Positions 22,886-32,033 of a stretch of 64,000 nucleotides of DNA are shown piece after piece. The DNA comes from Seohaeicola_A nanhaiensis (GTDB taxonomy: Bacteria; Pseudomonadota; Alphaproteobacteria; Rhodobacterales; Rhodobacteraceae), in contig NZ_JBHSGI010000005.1 in the NCBI RefSeq assembly GCF_042654245.1, forward strand, positions 1 to 64,000. Reading direction: 5' to 3'. The position numbers and the translations under genes were made by a program. The notes beneath the pieces were generated by a model. That model saw only the letters and a program-made list of their open reading frames with translations, had not been told where the DNA came from and searched no databases. How positions within the stretch are numbered: the stretch's first letter is position 1; every line of letters begins with the position of its first letter.

Positions 22886-23647
22886 ATGCCAACTACCGAA
22901 GGACTGCTGACGGGACGCCCCGTTTCGCTGCACATCCTCGATTACGGCTTCTTCCGCGTGCACGCCGGACCGCGCGATGTGGGGATCATGGGGGCGCTGA
23001 TCACCACCGACGCCGGTGAACAGGTGCTGGTCGATACCGGATTTCCGCTTCGCTATACCGAGTCGCCGTCCGAATCGGAGCGCGCGGATTGTCTTGACAG
23101 CTTTGGCACCGTTCTGTCCTGCACGCCCGCCAACACACCGGCGGCGCAGCTGGCGCTGGCGGGTACTACGCCGGATCGCATCTCACTGGTGATCCAGACC
23201 CATACGCATATCGACCATGCCGGACATCTCGATATCAGCCCGCAGGCGCCCATGCTGATCGCCGCCGCCGAGCGCGCCTTGCCCCGGCCGCTGAGCTGGC
23301 CCGGCGCGCAACATATGGACTGGCCGGACCGCAGTTGTGTCGAGGTGACCGAAGACGTCGCCATTGGCCCGGGCTTTCAGGTTCTGTTCTGTCCCGGCCA
23401 TTCCCCCGGTCAGCTCTCCCTGTTGATCGACCTGCCGGAAACCGGGCCGCTGCTCTACACCTCCGATGCCATATCCCGGCCCGCCGAGATCGACGAAGCC
23501 TTCGCCGGCTCGTGGGACGAAGCGCAGGCCATCCACCACGGCGCCCGCCTGACTCGTCTGGCTCAGGAACGTGACGCGGTGATCGTCTGGGGTCATTGCC
23601 CCGCCCAATGGCACAGGCTGCGCAAGGCGCCCGACGCCTATCGCTAG
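22886..23647 (+). CDS. Metallo-beta-lactamase-fold hydrolase, N-acyl homoserine lactonase-like
   Basis: 253 residues from the ATG at 22886 (AAGGGAGAG upstream). HTHIDHAGH at 106-114 is the HxHxDH zinc motif, followed by CPGHSPGQLS (third ligand), a TSDA segment (bridging Asp) and a late GHCPAQW histidine. Overall layout matches the AiiA-type lactonase branch, which opens lactone rings of quorum-sensing signals, but related hydrolases act on other esters. The next gene, rsmA, follows after 15 bp. Confidence 0.75.
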   Translation: MPTTEGLLTGRPVSLHILDYGFFRVHAGPRDVGIMGALITTDAGEQVLVDTGFPLRYTESPSESERADCLDSFGTVLSCTPANTPAAQLALAGTTPDRISLVIQTHTHIDHAGHLDISPQAPMLIAAAERALPRPLSWPGAQHMDWPDRSCVEVTEDVAIGPGFQVLFCPGHSPGQLSLLIDLPETGPLLYTSDAISRPAEIDEAFAGSWDEAQAIHHGARLTRLAQERDAVIVWGHCPAQWHRLRKAPDAYR

Positions 23648-23662
23648 GAAGGAACGCCGAGC

Positions 23663-24523
23663 ATGAGCACCATCGACACCCTGCCCCCGCTGCGCGCGGT
23701 GATTGCCGAGCACGGCCTGTCCGCGAAAAAGGCCCTCGGGCAGAACTTCCTGCTCGACCTCAACCTGACGGCCAAGATCGCCCGTCAGGCCGGTGACCTG
23801 AGCCAATGCGACGTTCTGGAGATCGGCCCCGGCCCCGGTGGGCTGACGCGGGGTTTGCTGGCCGAGGGCGCGCGCAAGGTGCTGGCGGTGGAAAAGGACG
23901 CGCGCTGTCTGCCCGCGCTGGAACAGATCGCCGCAGCCTATCCGGGCCGGCTCGAGATTGTCCACGGCGACGCCTTGCAGCTTGATCCGCTGGCGCATCT
24001 GACCCCGCCAATCCGCATCGCCGCCAACCTGCCCTACAACATAGGCACCGAACTGCTGGTGCGCTGGCTGACGCCCGCTGCCTGGCCCCCGGTGTGGGAG
24101 TCGCTGACCCTCATGTTCCAGCGCGAAGTGGCCGACCGGATCGTCGCCCAACCCGGATCAAAGGCCTATGGACGGCTCGCCATCCTCGCCCAATTGCGGT
24201 GCGACGCGCGCATCGTGATGACGCTGCCGCCCGAGGCCTTCACCCCGCCGCCCAAGGTGGCCAGCGCGGTCGTTCACTTGACGGCGCGGGCTCAGCCGCG
24301 GTTTCCCGCGGACCCGGCGATCCTGTCGCATGTGGTCGCCACCGCCTTCAACCAGCGCCGCAAGATGCTGCGCGCCGCGTTGAAGCCACTGTCCATGGAC
24401 ATCGAAGGTCTGCTGGTTCAGGCCGGTATCGCGCCGACCGAACGGGCCGAACAGATCGGCCTGGAAGACTTTTGCGCCCTCGCGCGCCTGCTCGAAGCCG
24501 AGCGGCGCGCGTCGAGCGTCTAG
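23663..24523 (+). CDS. rsmA: 16S rRNA (adenine1518/1519-N6)-dimethyltransferase
   Basis: 286 residues. KKALGQNFLLD (24-34) is the KsgA/RsmA signature, followed by a SAM motif EIGPGPGGLTRGLL and the catalytic NLPYN motif. The C-terminal half has the FTPPPKVASAVV and FNQRRKMLR segments typical of the family. It dimethylates two adenines in helix 45 of 16S rRNA during late 30S assembly. AAGGAA precedes the ATG. Confidence 0.97.
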   Translation: MSTIDTLPPLRAVIAEHGLSAKKALGQNFLLDLNLTAKIARQAGDLSQCDVLEIGPGPGGLTRGLLAEGARKVLAVEKDARCLPALEQIAAAYPGRLEIVHGDALQLDPLAHLTPPIRIAANLPYNIGTELLVRWLTPAAWPPVWESLTLMFQREVADRIVAQPGSKAYGRLAILAQLRCDARIVMTLPPEAFTPPPKVASAVVHLTARAQPRFPADPAILSHVVATAFNQRRKMLRAALKPLSMDIEGLLVQAGIAPTERAEQIGLEDFCALARLLEAERRASSV

Positions 24524-24529
24524 GCGGGG

Positions 24530-25201
24530 TTACTCAGCGGCTTCCGACGCGCCGGGTGCGGCTGCTGGGGCCTCGTTTGCTGCGGCCGCCGGCTTGCGGG
24601 TGCTCGGACGCCGTGCGGGTTTTTTCGGCGCGCTTTCCGGCGTTTCCACAAGTCCGCTGTCTTCTTCCGAAGTGCCGGTATCGGCCACCGCCATTGCGCT
24701 CGAATCCGGCAGATAGTTGCTCGGCAGACCGAGATGGGTCTCGGGCTCGGGCTCCCGTTTCGGCTGGCGTTGGCGCTGCGGTTGTGGTTGCGGCTGAGCC
24801 TCCGGCTGCGGTTCCGGCTCACGCTCGGCCTGCGGTTCGGGCTGTGCCTGCGGTTGGTGCTGCGGTTGATCCCGGTCCGAGCGGTCGCGATCACGGTCGG
24901 ACTGCCGGTCGCGGTTCTGCCGCTCCTGCTCGTCCCGGCGCTGATCGATCTCGCGCTGTGCCTGATTCAGAAGGCGGGTGTAATGCTCGGCATGCTGGAA
25001 AAAATTCTCGGACGCCACGCGGTCATTCGACAGCTGCGCGTCGCGCGCAAGCTGGTTGTATTTGTCGATGATCTGCTGCGGGGTGCCACGCACCTTGCCC
25101 TCCGGGCCCGAACTGTCGAACACCCGGTTGATGACATTTCCGCCCGAAGGCGGACGATTACGGTTCGATTTCGAACGCGAACGGGATTTGGAAGATCTCA
25201 T
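24530..25201 (-). CDS. DUF4167 family protein
   Basis: 223 residues. The basic start (RSSKSRSRSKSNRNR) and conserved block GNVINRVFDSSGPEGKVRG (21-39), QQIIDKYNQLARDAQLS and FFQHAEHYTRLL define DUF4167, an alphaproteobacterial family. The region 95-150 is low-complexity, with repeated acidic/basic and Pro-Gln units, and the tail is Ala/Pro-rich. Nucleic-acid binding is likely from the charge, but no function is established. Confidence 0.92.
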   Translation of the reverse strand: MRSSKSRSRSKSNRNRPPSGGNVINRVFDSSGPEGKVRGTPQQIIDKYNQLARDAQLSNDRVASENFFQHAEHYTRLLNQAQREIDQRRDEQERQNRDRQSDRDRDRSDRDQPQHQPQAQPEPQAEREPEPQPEAQPQPQPQRQRQPKREPEPETHLGLPSNYLPDSSAMAVADTGTSEEDSGLVETPESAPKKPARRPSTRKPAAAANEAPAAAPGASEAAE

Positions 25202-25419
25202 ATACTTGCTGTCAGCCTTGTGCTCGTTGCGAATGATCGGTTTGAAGCCTCGCGGGGTTCAACAATGCGCCGGATCATCGACTTTTTGGGCATGGCGCTG
25301 CACGGGAGCCGTCAAGCGTCCGACCATGCAGCCCCTCTGAGAAAACACGTTCTTGGCCGGCGCACAAGAGGTCAGTCAGAGTTTTTCGCTTTTTTCGCGC
25401 GTTTTGCCGGTTTCCGGCA

Positions 25420-26256
25420 TCAGTTCGCCGGGGCGAAACCGCTCACAACGCGGTCGCGCCCGTCCAGATCGGGCAGAATGGTGACCCGCTCCAGCCCTGA
25501 TTTGCGCATCAGCTCCGCGACCGCCGCACCCTGCGTCGGCCCGATCTCGAACAACGCGCGCCCTCCGGGCGCGAGGTATTGCGGCAAGCCCGGCACAATC
25601 GCGCGATAGGCCCCAAGCCCATCTCCGCCATCGGTCAGCGCCAGCGCCGGCTCGTGCCGGCGAACCTCGTCCGACAGACCGTCCATTTCGGCCAGCGCGA
25701 TATAGGGCGGGTTGCCGGCGATCAGGTCGAACCGGCCCTCGACAGCGATGAACCAGTCCGACTGCTTGAACACCGCCCGCGTGCCCACCCCCAGGGCGGA
25801 GGCGTTGTCCGCCGCCTGACGGCAGGCCGCCGCGGACAGATCGACGCCCAGTCCGGTCGCCTCGGGACGTTCCGCCAGAAGCGTGATCAGGATGCAGCCC
25901 GACCCGGCGCCAAGATCCAGCACGCGCGAAAAACCGCCCTCGAGCGCCGCCTCGACCAGCGTCTCGGTCTCGGGGCGCGGATCAAGAACATCGCGCGACA
26001 CCTTGAATTTGCGTCCATAAAACCGCCGCTCGCCGATCAGATGCGACACCGGCACTCGAACCGCCCGAAGCGACACCAGCCGCTCGAACCGGTCGGCCAC
26101 GTCCGGCGCCACGATCTCGGGCGCGATCAGCGTTACGCGCGACGGGTCGATGCTGGCCGCATGGGCCAGCAACAGCCGCGCATCGCGCGCCGGATCGTCC
26201 ACCCCAGCCGCGCGCAGCCGCGCGGCTGCCGCCGCCAGCGCCTGGGCTGCGATCAT
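25420..26256 (-). CDS. prmC: Peptide chain release factor N5-glutamine methyltransferase
   Basis: 278 residues. After an N-terminal helical domain (RDARLLLAHA) and YGRKFKVSRDVLDPRPETETLVE come the SAM motif LDLGAGSGCI and the catalytic NPPY (residues near 180). PrmC methylates the Gln of the GGQ motif in release factors. It overlaps prfA by ATGA, so the two are co-translated; prfA product is its substrate. Confidence 0.97.
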   Translation of the reverse strand: MIAAQALAAAAARLRAAGVDDPARDARLLLAHAASIDPSRVTLIAPEIVAPDVADRFERLVSLRAVRVPVSHLIGERRFYGRKFKVSRDVLDPRPETETLVEAALEGGFSRVLDLGAGSGCILITLLAERPEATGLGVDLSAAACRQAADNASALGVGTRAVFKQSDWFIAVEGRFDLIAGNPPYIALAEMDGLSDEVRRHEPALALTDGGDGLGAYRAIVPGLPQYLAPGGRALFEIGPTQGAAVAELMRKSGLERVTILPDLDGRDRVVSGFAPAN

Positions 26257-27302
26257 CCTTCCATCTCCGCCATGCGTCGCGCCTGATCGTCCGCCGTCAG
26301 CGCGTCGATGATCTCGTCCAGGTCGCCCTGCATCACCTGATCCAGCTTGTAGAGCGTCAGGCCGATCCGATGGTCAGTCATGCGGCCCTGCGGAAAGTTG
26401 TAGGTGCGGATTCTCTCCGACCGGTCCCCGGTGCCCACCTGCGCCGCCCGGTTGGCCGAGCGTTCGCTGTCCACCCGGCTCCGCTCCAGATCGAACAGCC
26501 GGCTGCGCAGGACCTGCATCGCGATCTCGCGGTTGCGATGCTGCGACTTCTCGGAACTGGTGACCACGATCCCGGTCGGCAGGTGGGTGATCCGCACCGC
26601 CGAATCGGTGGTGTTGACGTGCTGCCCCCCCGCCCCGGACGACCGCATCGTGTCGATGCGGATGTCGCCCGGCGCCACCACGATATCGACCTCCTCGGCC
26701 TCGGGCAGAACCGCGACCGTTGCCGCGGAGGTGTGAATGCGGCCGCCGCTCTCGGTGGTCGGGACCCGCTGCACCCGGTGCACGCCGCTCTCGAACTTCA
26801 TCCGGGCAAAGACGTTCTGCCCGCCGATCCGCGCGACCAGTTCCCGGACTCCACCCAGCTCGCTCTGCTGGAATTCGATGATCTCGAACGACCAGCCCCA
26901 CGCCTCAGCATAGCGTTGATACATGCGCAGCAGGTCGCCCGCGAACAGCGCCGCCTCGTCGCCGCCCGTTCCGGGCCGGATCTCCAGGATCGCCGGTCGC
27001 GCGTCGGCCTCGTCCTTCGGCAGCAGCGCCAGTTGCAGCGCATGTTCGGCCTCGGGCAGCCGCGCCTTCAGTACCGGCAGCTCCTCTTCCGCAAGCGCCT
27101 TCATGTCCGGATCACTCAGCATCGCCTTGGCCTCGGCGAGCTCGTCGGTCAGCCGTTGCCAGGCCTCGATCTGGTCGACCACCGGCTTAAGTTCCGAATA
27201 CTCTTTGGCAAGCTTGGCGATATCCGCGCCGCCGGCCGCCATCGCCGCCTCCAGATACTGGAAGCGCTGAAGGATCTGAACAAGGCGGGCCTCGGGTACC
27301 AT
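26253..27302 (-). CDS. prfA: Peptide chain release factor 1
   Basis: 349 residues from the ATG at 27302. The catalytic GGQ is at 225-227 within RSSGAGGQHVNTTDSA, and the codon-recognition PTTES lies at 181-185. The C-terminal helix with HRIGLTLYKL is standard. It recognises UAA/UAG stop codons in the ribosome A site and releases the peptide. It forms one unit with prmC downstream. Confidence 0.97.
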   Translation of the reverse strand: MVPEARLVQILQRFQYLEAAMAAGGADIAKLAKEYSELKPVVDQIEAWQRLTDELAEAKAMLSDPDMKALAEEELPVLKARLPEAEHALQLALLPKDEADARPAILEIRPGTGGDEAALFAGDLLRMYQRYAEAWGWSFEIIEFQQSELGGVRELVARIGGQNVFARMKFESGVHRVQRVPTTESGGRIHTSAATVAVLPEAEEVDIVVAPGDIRIDTMRSSGAGGQHVNTTDSAVRITHLPTGIVVTSSEKSQHRNREIAMQVLRSRLFDLERSRVDSERSANRAAQVGTGDRSERIRTYNFPQGRMTDHRIGLTLYKLDQVMQGDLDEIIDALTADDQARRMAEMEG

Positions 27303-27362
27303 CGGCGCGGTCTCGTATATCAAAAGACTTTGGTCAAGGCCCTGCCCGTGGTATCCTTGCGC

Positions 27363-27650
27363 ATGATCCGCCTCCTCGCCCTGCTGCTTCTGATCGCCGG
27401 CCCCGTCGCCGCCGATGTCGTTGGCCCCAAGGGCAAGGTTCAGGATTGCTACTGCACCGACCGCACGGGCGGACGCGTGGAACTGGGCGAAACCATTTGT
27501 CTGCAGGTCGACGGGCGCATGTTCATGGCGCAATGCCAGATGAGCCTGAACGTTCCGATGTGGCGCGAGGTTCAGAAAGGCTGCCTGTCATCCGGTCTTG
27601 AGGGCGGAAAGCCAGCCCTCAACACGGTCGCGGTTTACCCCAAGATCTGA
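27363..27650 (+). CDS. Small secreted cysteine-containing protein
   Basis: 95 residues. MIRLLALLLLIAGPVAA is a clear signal peptide. The mature part has six cysteines (CYCTDR, ICLQ, CQMS, KGCLS) that could form disulfides in the periplasm. It is divergent from prfA, and its 3' end overlaps the DUF1499 gene by 63 bp on the opposite strand. No family is named; function unknown. Confidence 0.75.
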   Translation: MIRLLALLLLIAGPVAADVVGPKGKVQDCYCTDRTGGRVELGETICLQVDGRMFMAQCQMSLNVPMWREVQKGCLSSGLEGGKPALNTVAVYPKI

Positions 27651-27980
27651 CCGCCCGAACCGCGCCCGGCTGTAGATCTTCAGCCGGTCGCCCACCTGTT
27701 GCGCGGTAACGTAGTCCGGAAAGCCCCAGACCGGTGTGCGCACGACATAGGTCGCGTGGCCCTCGTCGACGCTGCCCGCCAATGGCGCGCGGCCGATCAG
27801 CACATCCAGCCGGGCCAGCCCATCGGGGCCGATGTCCACTACCCTCTGAACACCGTTCTTGAAGTCCTTGTCCTCATTGAACTCCAGCGCGACATGCCAT
27901 CGCGCAGGATCGCTGGGTGCCAGCCGGATATAGAGCGCCGCCGCCGCAACCAACCCGACGAAAAGGCCAAGCCACCGCAT
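27588..27980 (-). CDS. DUF1499 family membrane-anchored protein
   Basis: 130 residues. The N-terminal helix (GLFVGLVAAAALYI) anchors it in the membrane. The C-terminal domain ends with the DUF1499 signature (KIYSRARFGRSDLGVNRDRVEGWL). The family is periplasm-facing with no agreed function. It follows the agmatinase gene by 3 bp, so it may be read with it. Confidence 0.85.
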   Translation of the reverse strand: MRWLGLFVGLVAAAALYIRLAPSDPARWHVALEFNEDKDFKNGVQRVVDIGPDGLARLDVLIGRAPLAGSVDEGHATYVVRTPVWGFPDYVTAQQVGDRLKIYSRARFGRSDLGVNRDRVEGWLSALKTG

Positions 27981-27983
27981 CGC

Positions 27984-28931
27984 TCAGCGCGCCTGAACGC
28001 CGGGCAGGATGCAAAGCAGTTCGTACAGAATATTCGCTGCCGTCAGCGCGGTATTGCCAGAAGGGTCATAGGGCGGCGAGACCTCGACAAGGTCGCACCC
28101 CACGATATTCGCCCCTTTCAGCGCCCGGATCAGCTGCAGCGCCTGCGGCGTCGTCAGCCCGCCGATCTCGGGCGTGCCAGTTCCGGGCGCATAGGCCGGG
28201 TCGAGACTGTCGATGTCATAGGTTACATAGACCGGCCGGTCGCCAATATCGTGCCGGATCTCGCGCCCTAGCGTGTCCAGCGCTTTGCCCCAAAGCTCAT
28301 GCGCCGGGAACATCTGGAATCCCCAGCCCTGCGCCTCGGTGAAATCGGTGGCCGCATAGCCGGATCCGCGCAGCCCAACCTGATACACCTTCGAGGGCTC
28401 GATCAGTTCTTCCTCCCATGCCCTGCGGAACACGGTGCCATGGGTCTCGCGCTCGCCGAACATCTCGTCGTTGACGTCGGCATGGGCATCGACATGAACC
28501 AACGCGACGGGTCCGTATTTGCCCGCCATCGCCCGCAGGATCGGCAGGGTGATCGAATGATCGCCCCCCATAGCCATAGGCAGCGCGCCTGAGGCGAGGA
28601 TCGCGTCGTAACTGTCTGAAATGATGCGGATACTATCCGAAAGCGAAAAGGTGTTAATTGCCAGATCGCCGATATCGGCCACCTGCAGGCTGTCGAAGGG
28701 CGCCGCGCCGGTCGCCATGTTATAGGGACGGATCATCGCGCTTTCCGACCGGATCTGCTTGGGGCCGAACCGCGTGCCCGAGCGCCACGAAGTGCCGATG
28801 TCCATAGGCACGCCCAGAACCGCGACGTCGATTTCGTCCAGCCGGTCGGCCGAGGGCAGCCGCATGAAGGTATTCGGCCCGGAAAACCGCGCGAGGTCGT
28901 TGCCGCTGATCGGTTGGTTCAATCCGGTCAT
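27984..28931 (-). CDS. Agmatinase/guanidino-acid hydrolase family protein, copy 2
   Basis: 315 residues from the ATG at 28931, overlapping copy 1 by ATGA. Metal-binding motifs GGDHSITLP, VDAHADVND and DIDSLDPAYAPGTGTPE mark an ureohydrolase of the agmatinase type, which splits urea from guanidino compounds. Substrate could be agmatine, guanidinobutyrate or another guanidino acid. Copy 1, directly upstream, is a related but clearly distinct paralogue. Confidence 0.93.
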   Translation of the reverse strand: MTGLNQPISGNDLARFSGPNTFMRLPSADRLDEIDVAVLGVPMDIGTSWRSGTRFGPKQIRSESAMIRPYNMATGAAPFDSLQVADIGDLAINTFSLSDSIRIISDSYDAILASGALPMAMGGDHSITLPILRAMAGKYGPVALVHVDAHADVNDEMFGERETHGTVFRRAWEEELIEPSKVYQVGLRGSGYAATDFTEAQGWGFQMFPAHELWGKALDTLGREIRHDIGDRPVYVTYDIDSLDPAYAPGTGTPEIGGLTTPQALQLIRALKGANIVGCDLVEVSPPYDPSGNTALTAANILYELLCILPGVQAR

Positions 28932-29890
28932 CTGCGCATCCTCGCGCCCAGCAGGCACAGGAGCTCCACAGCCACATGCGCCCCGGCAATGGCTGTCGCC
29001 CCTGTGGTGTCGAAGGGCGGCGAGACCTCGACCACATCGCCGCCGACGATGTTGATCCCCGCCAGCCCTCGCAGGATCGCCGCCGCCTGCCAGCTCGCCA
29101 GCCCGCCCCAGACCGGCGTGCCGGTGCCGGGGGCAAAGGCGGGGTCCAGCGCGTCGATGTCGAAGGTGACATAGGTTGGCTGATCGCCGACCACCTCGCG
29201 CACCCGGGCTATGACCTCGTCGGGTCCGATCCGGTGCACTTCGGGCGCGTCGATGAAGGTCACACCCAGGGTATCCGCATTCGTGGTCCGGATCCCGATC
29301 TGCGCCGAGCGTTCGGGGTCCACGATTCCGGATTTCACCGCCTTGTAGAACATCGTGCCATGATCGACACGGTCCATATCGTCGTCGGGCCAGGTGTCGG
29401 AATGTGCGTCGAACTGGATCAGGGATATGGGGCCGTGCTTTTCCGCCATCGCCTTCAGCACCGGGAACGAGATGTAGTGATCGCCCCCCAGCACCACGGG
29501 CGCGGCGCCTGCCGCGAGAATGCCCCGGATATGCTCGGTCACGCGGTCCGGAAAGGACGGCACATCGGCATAATCAAAGGCCATGTCGCCGTAATCGACG
29601 ATGGCCCGCTCCTCCAGCACATCGAAACTCCAGCCATAGGGCGGATCGAAGGCCTGCAGGGCGCTCGCCTCGCGGATCGCGCGGGGGCCAAGCCGGGTTC
29701 CGGGCCGGTTCGTCACCGCCTGGTCAAAGGGGATGCCGGTCACGGCGATGTCGACGCCGCTCAGGTCCTTGGTATAGCGCCGCCGCAGGAAAGACGTCGC
29801 CCCGCCAAAGGCATTCTCGAACGAAGCACCGCGTAAACTTTCACGCGTAAACGCCTGATCAACCTGAGTCATCGCGTCTTCCAGCGCCAT
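28928..29890 (-). CDS. Agmatinase family protein, copy 1
   Basis: 320 residues. It has GGDHYISFP, FDAHSDTWP and DIDALDPAFAPGTGTP, the manganese-binding motifs of agmatinases. The first histidine of the family's DAH motif is kept. It lies between an M20 amidohydrolase and agmatinase copy 2, all on the minus strand with tiny gaps. The three probably process a nitrogen-rich substrate. Confidence 0.93.
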   Translation of the reverse strand: MALEDAMTQVDQAFTRESLRGASFENAFGGATSFLRRRYTKDLSGVDIAVTGIPFDQAVTNRPGTRLGPRAIREASALQAFDPPYGWSFDVLEERAIVDYGDMAFDYADVPSFPDRVTEHIRGILAAGAAPVVLGGDHYISFPVLKAMAEKHGPISLIQFDAHSDTWPDDDMDRVDHGTMFYKAVKSGIVDPERSAQIGIRTTNADTLGVTFIDAPEVHRIGPDEVIARVREVVGDQPTYVTFDIDALDPAFAPGTGTPVWGGLASWQAAAILRGLAGINIVGGDVVEVSPPFDTTGATAIAGAHVAVELLCLLGARMRR

Positions 29891-29893
29891 GCG

Positions 29894-31063
29894 TCACCTC
29901 GCTGCCAGCGGTTGCGCCCGCTCCACCAGCCGGGCAAAGAACGAGGCGCCAACAGGCGCGACCTCGTCGTTGAAGTTGTATTCGGGGTGATGCAGCCCCG
30001 CGCTGTCACCCTGACCGAGGAAGAGATAGGCTCCCGGCCGCGCGTTCAGCATATAGGCGAAATCCTCTGCCCCCATCTCGCGACCGGCGTCCGCCACCAC
30101 GCGGCTTTCTCCGGCCACCTCGCGCGCCACCTCGGCGGCAAAGGCGCTCTTGTCCGGATCGTTCACCGTCGCCGGATAACCGACAACGTAATTCAGCTTG
30201 GCCTGTACGCCGAAACTCGCGGCCTGCCCCTCGACAATCGCCACCATCCGCTCCTGCACCATCGCCTGAACCTTGGGATCGAAGGTGCGCACGGTGCCGT
30301 TGATATAGGCCTTGTCCGGAATCACGTTGTCCGCCGTCCCGGCGTGGATCTGCGTCACCGACAGCACCAGATCGTCCAGCGCATAGTGATTTCGGCTCAC
30401 AATGGTTTGTAACGCCTGGGCTATCCCCACCGCCGCCATGACCGGGTCGCGCGTCTCGTGCGGCATGGCGCCGTGACCGCCTTTGCCGGTGATATGGATA
30501 TGGAACGTATCCACCGCCGCCATGATCGGCCCCGGCGTGGTATAGAAAGCGCCGGCCTCGACCCCCGGCGCATTGTGCAACGCATAGACCTGGCCGACTC
30601 CGAACCGGTCCAGCACGCCTTCCTCGACCATCACTTCGGCCCCGCCGCCGGTCTCCTCGGCCGGCTGGAAGATCAGCGCCACCCGACCCGAGAACTTGCG
30701 CGTCTCGGCGAGATATTTCGCTGCGCCCAACAGCATCGTCGTATGCCCGTCATGGCCGCAGGCATGCATCTTCCCCGGGCGTTGGGACGCATAGGCCACC
30801 CCGGTCGCCTCGGGGATCGGCAGCGCGTCCATATCAGCGCGCAGTCCCACCGTCGGCCCCGCGCCCTGCCCGTTCACGATGGCAACGATACCGGTCTTGG
30901 CGAAGCCCTCGTGAATCTCGTCGACACCGAACTCTCGCAACCGCGCGGCGACAAAGGCCGCAGTCTCGTGGCACTCCTGCCCGAGTTCGGGAATGGTGTG
31001 CAGGTGCTGTCGCCAGCGCGCCATCTCGGCGGAAAACTCGGCAATACGGTTGACAACGGGCAT
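29894..31063 (-). CDS. M20 family amidohydrolase (hippurate hydrolase-like)
   Basis: 389 residues from the ATG at 31063 (AAGGAG upstream). HACGHDGHTTML and PAEETGGGAEVM carry the metal ligands and catalytic Glu of M20 amidohydrolases, and GGHGAMPHETRDPV belongs to the lid domain. These enzymes remove acyl groups from amino acids. With the two agmatinases it may free a nitrogen compound for catabolism; the substrate is unknown. Confidence 0.93.
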   Translation of the reverse strand: MPVVNRIAEFSAEMARWRQHLHTIPELGQECHETAAFVAARLREFGVDEIHEGFAKTGIVAIVNGQGAGPTVGLRADMDALPIPEATGVAYASQRPGKMHACGHDGHTTMLLGAAKYLAETRKFSGRVALIFQPAEETGGGAEVMVEEGVLDRFGVGQVYALHNAPGVEAGAFYTTPGPIMAAVDTFHIHITGKGGHGAMPHETRDPVMAAVGIAQALQTIVSRNHYALDDLVLSVTQIHAGTADNVIPDKAYINGTVRTFDPKVQAMVQERMVAIVEGQAASFGVQAKLNYVVGYPATVNDPDKSAFAAEVAREVAGESRVVADAGREMGAEDFAYMLNARPGAYLFLGQGDSAGLHHPEYNFNDEVAPVGASFFARLVERAQPLAAR

Positions 31064-31125
31064 CTGGTGTAACTCCTTTGCGCCGGGCGCAGGCCCTATC
31101 TGACACCGGAAAACACGTTGCCGCA

Positions 31126-31941
31126 ATGCCCGATGACACCTTGATCCACGACCCCAATGGCGGAATCGAACGCCTGCTGGAAATCATGCGTCGCCTGCGT
31201 GACCCCAAGTCGGGCTGCCCCTGGGATATCGAACAGGATTTCGCGACGATCGCGCCCTATACCATCGAAGAGGCCTACGAGGTCGCCGATGCCATCGAGC
31301 GCGAGGCCTGGGACGAGTTGAAGGGAGAACTGGGCGACCTGCTGTTCCAGTCCGTCTTCCACGCCCAGATGGCCGCCGAAAAGGGCCTGTTCGACTTCGA
31401 CGACGTGGCCAACCAGATGTCGGACAAGATGGTCGCGCGCCATCCCCACGTCTTTGGCACCGAAAGCCGGGACAAATCCGCCGAACAGCAGACGGTCGAC
31501 TGGGAGACCATCAAGGCCGCCGAACGCGCGACCAAGGCACAGGGCGGTGCGCTGGACGGGGTTGCCGTCGGCCTTCCTGCGCTCCTGCGCGCGGTCAAAC
31601 TGCAGAAACGCGCCGCCCGCGTCGGCTTTGACTGGCCCGACGCCACCCATGTCCTGGACAAGATCGCCGAGGAAACCGCTGAACTTGTCGCCGAAATCGG
31701 CGGCGACCCCGACAAGGTCGAAGAAGAATTCGGCGACCTGCTCTTCGTGATGGCCAACCTCGGCCGGCACCTTAAAATCGACCCCGAAGCCGCCCTGCGC
31801 CGCGCCAATGCAAAGTTCGTTCGCCGCTTCCGGGGCATCGAAATCCTCCTCGCCGCGATGGGCAAACGGCCCGAGGACAGCGACCTGGCCGAGATGGACG
31901 CCCTCTGGGACGCGGTGAAGGCGGCCGAACGTTCGGGCTAG
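31126..31941 (+). CDS. mazG: Nucleoside triphosphate pyrophosphohydrolase
   Basis: 271 residues from the ATG at 31126. Two MazG domains are visible: IEEAYEVADAIE with ELGDLLFQSVFHA (metal-binding EExxE...ExxD) and, later, IAEETAELVAEI with EFGDLLFVMANLGRHL. Length and paired domains match MazG, which hydrolyses (d)NTPs to monophosphates as a housecleaning step. It is divergent from the M20 gene. Confidence 0.96.
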   Translation: MPDDTLIHDPNGGIERLLEIMRRLRDPKSGCPWDIEQDFATIAPYTIEEAYEVADAIEREAWDELKGELGDLLFQSVFHAQMAAEKGLFDFDDVANQMSDKMVARHPHVFGTESRDKSAEQQTVDWETIKAAERATKAQGGALDGVAVGLPALLRAVKLQKRAARVGFDWPDATHVLDKIAEETAELVAEIGGDPDKVEEEFGDLLFVMANLGRHLKIDPEAALRRANAKFVRRFRGIEILLAAMGKRPEDSDLAEMDALWDAVKAAERSG

Positions 31942-32033
31942 GTCGTGAGGCTACGAGCCGGGTTGCCTTGGCCGCATTTTCATCCCGCGCGTGTCCTTCG
32001 CCCAACCGGAGATTGAAGAACTGTCGGCAGAAA

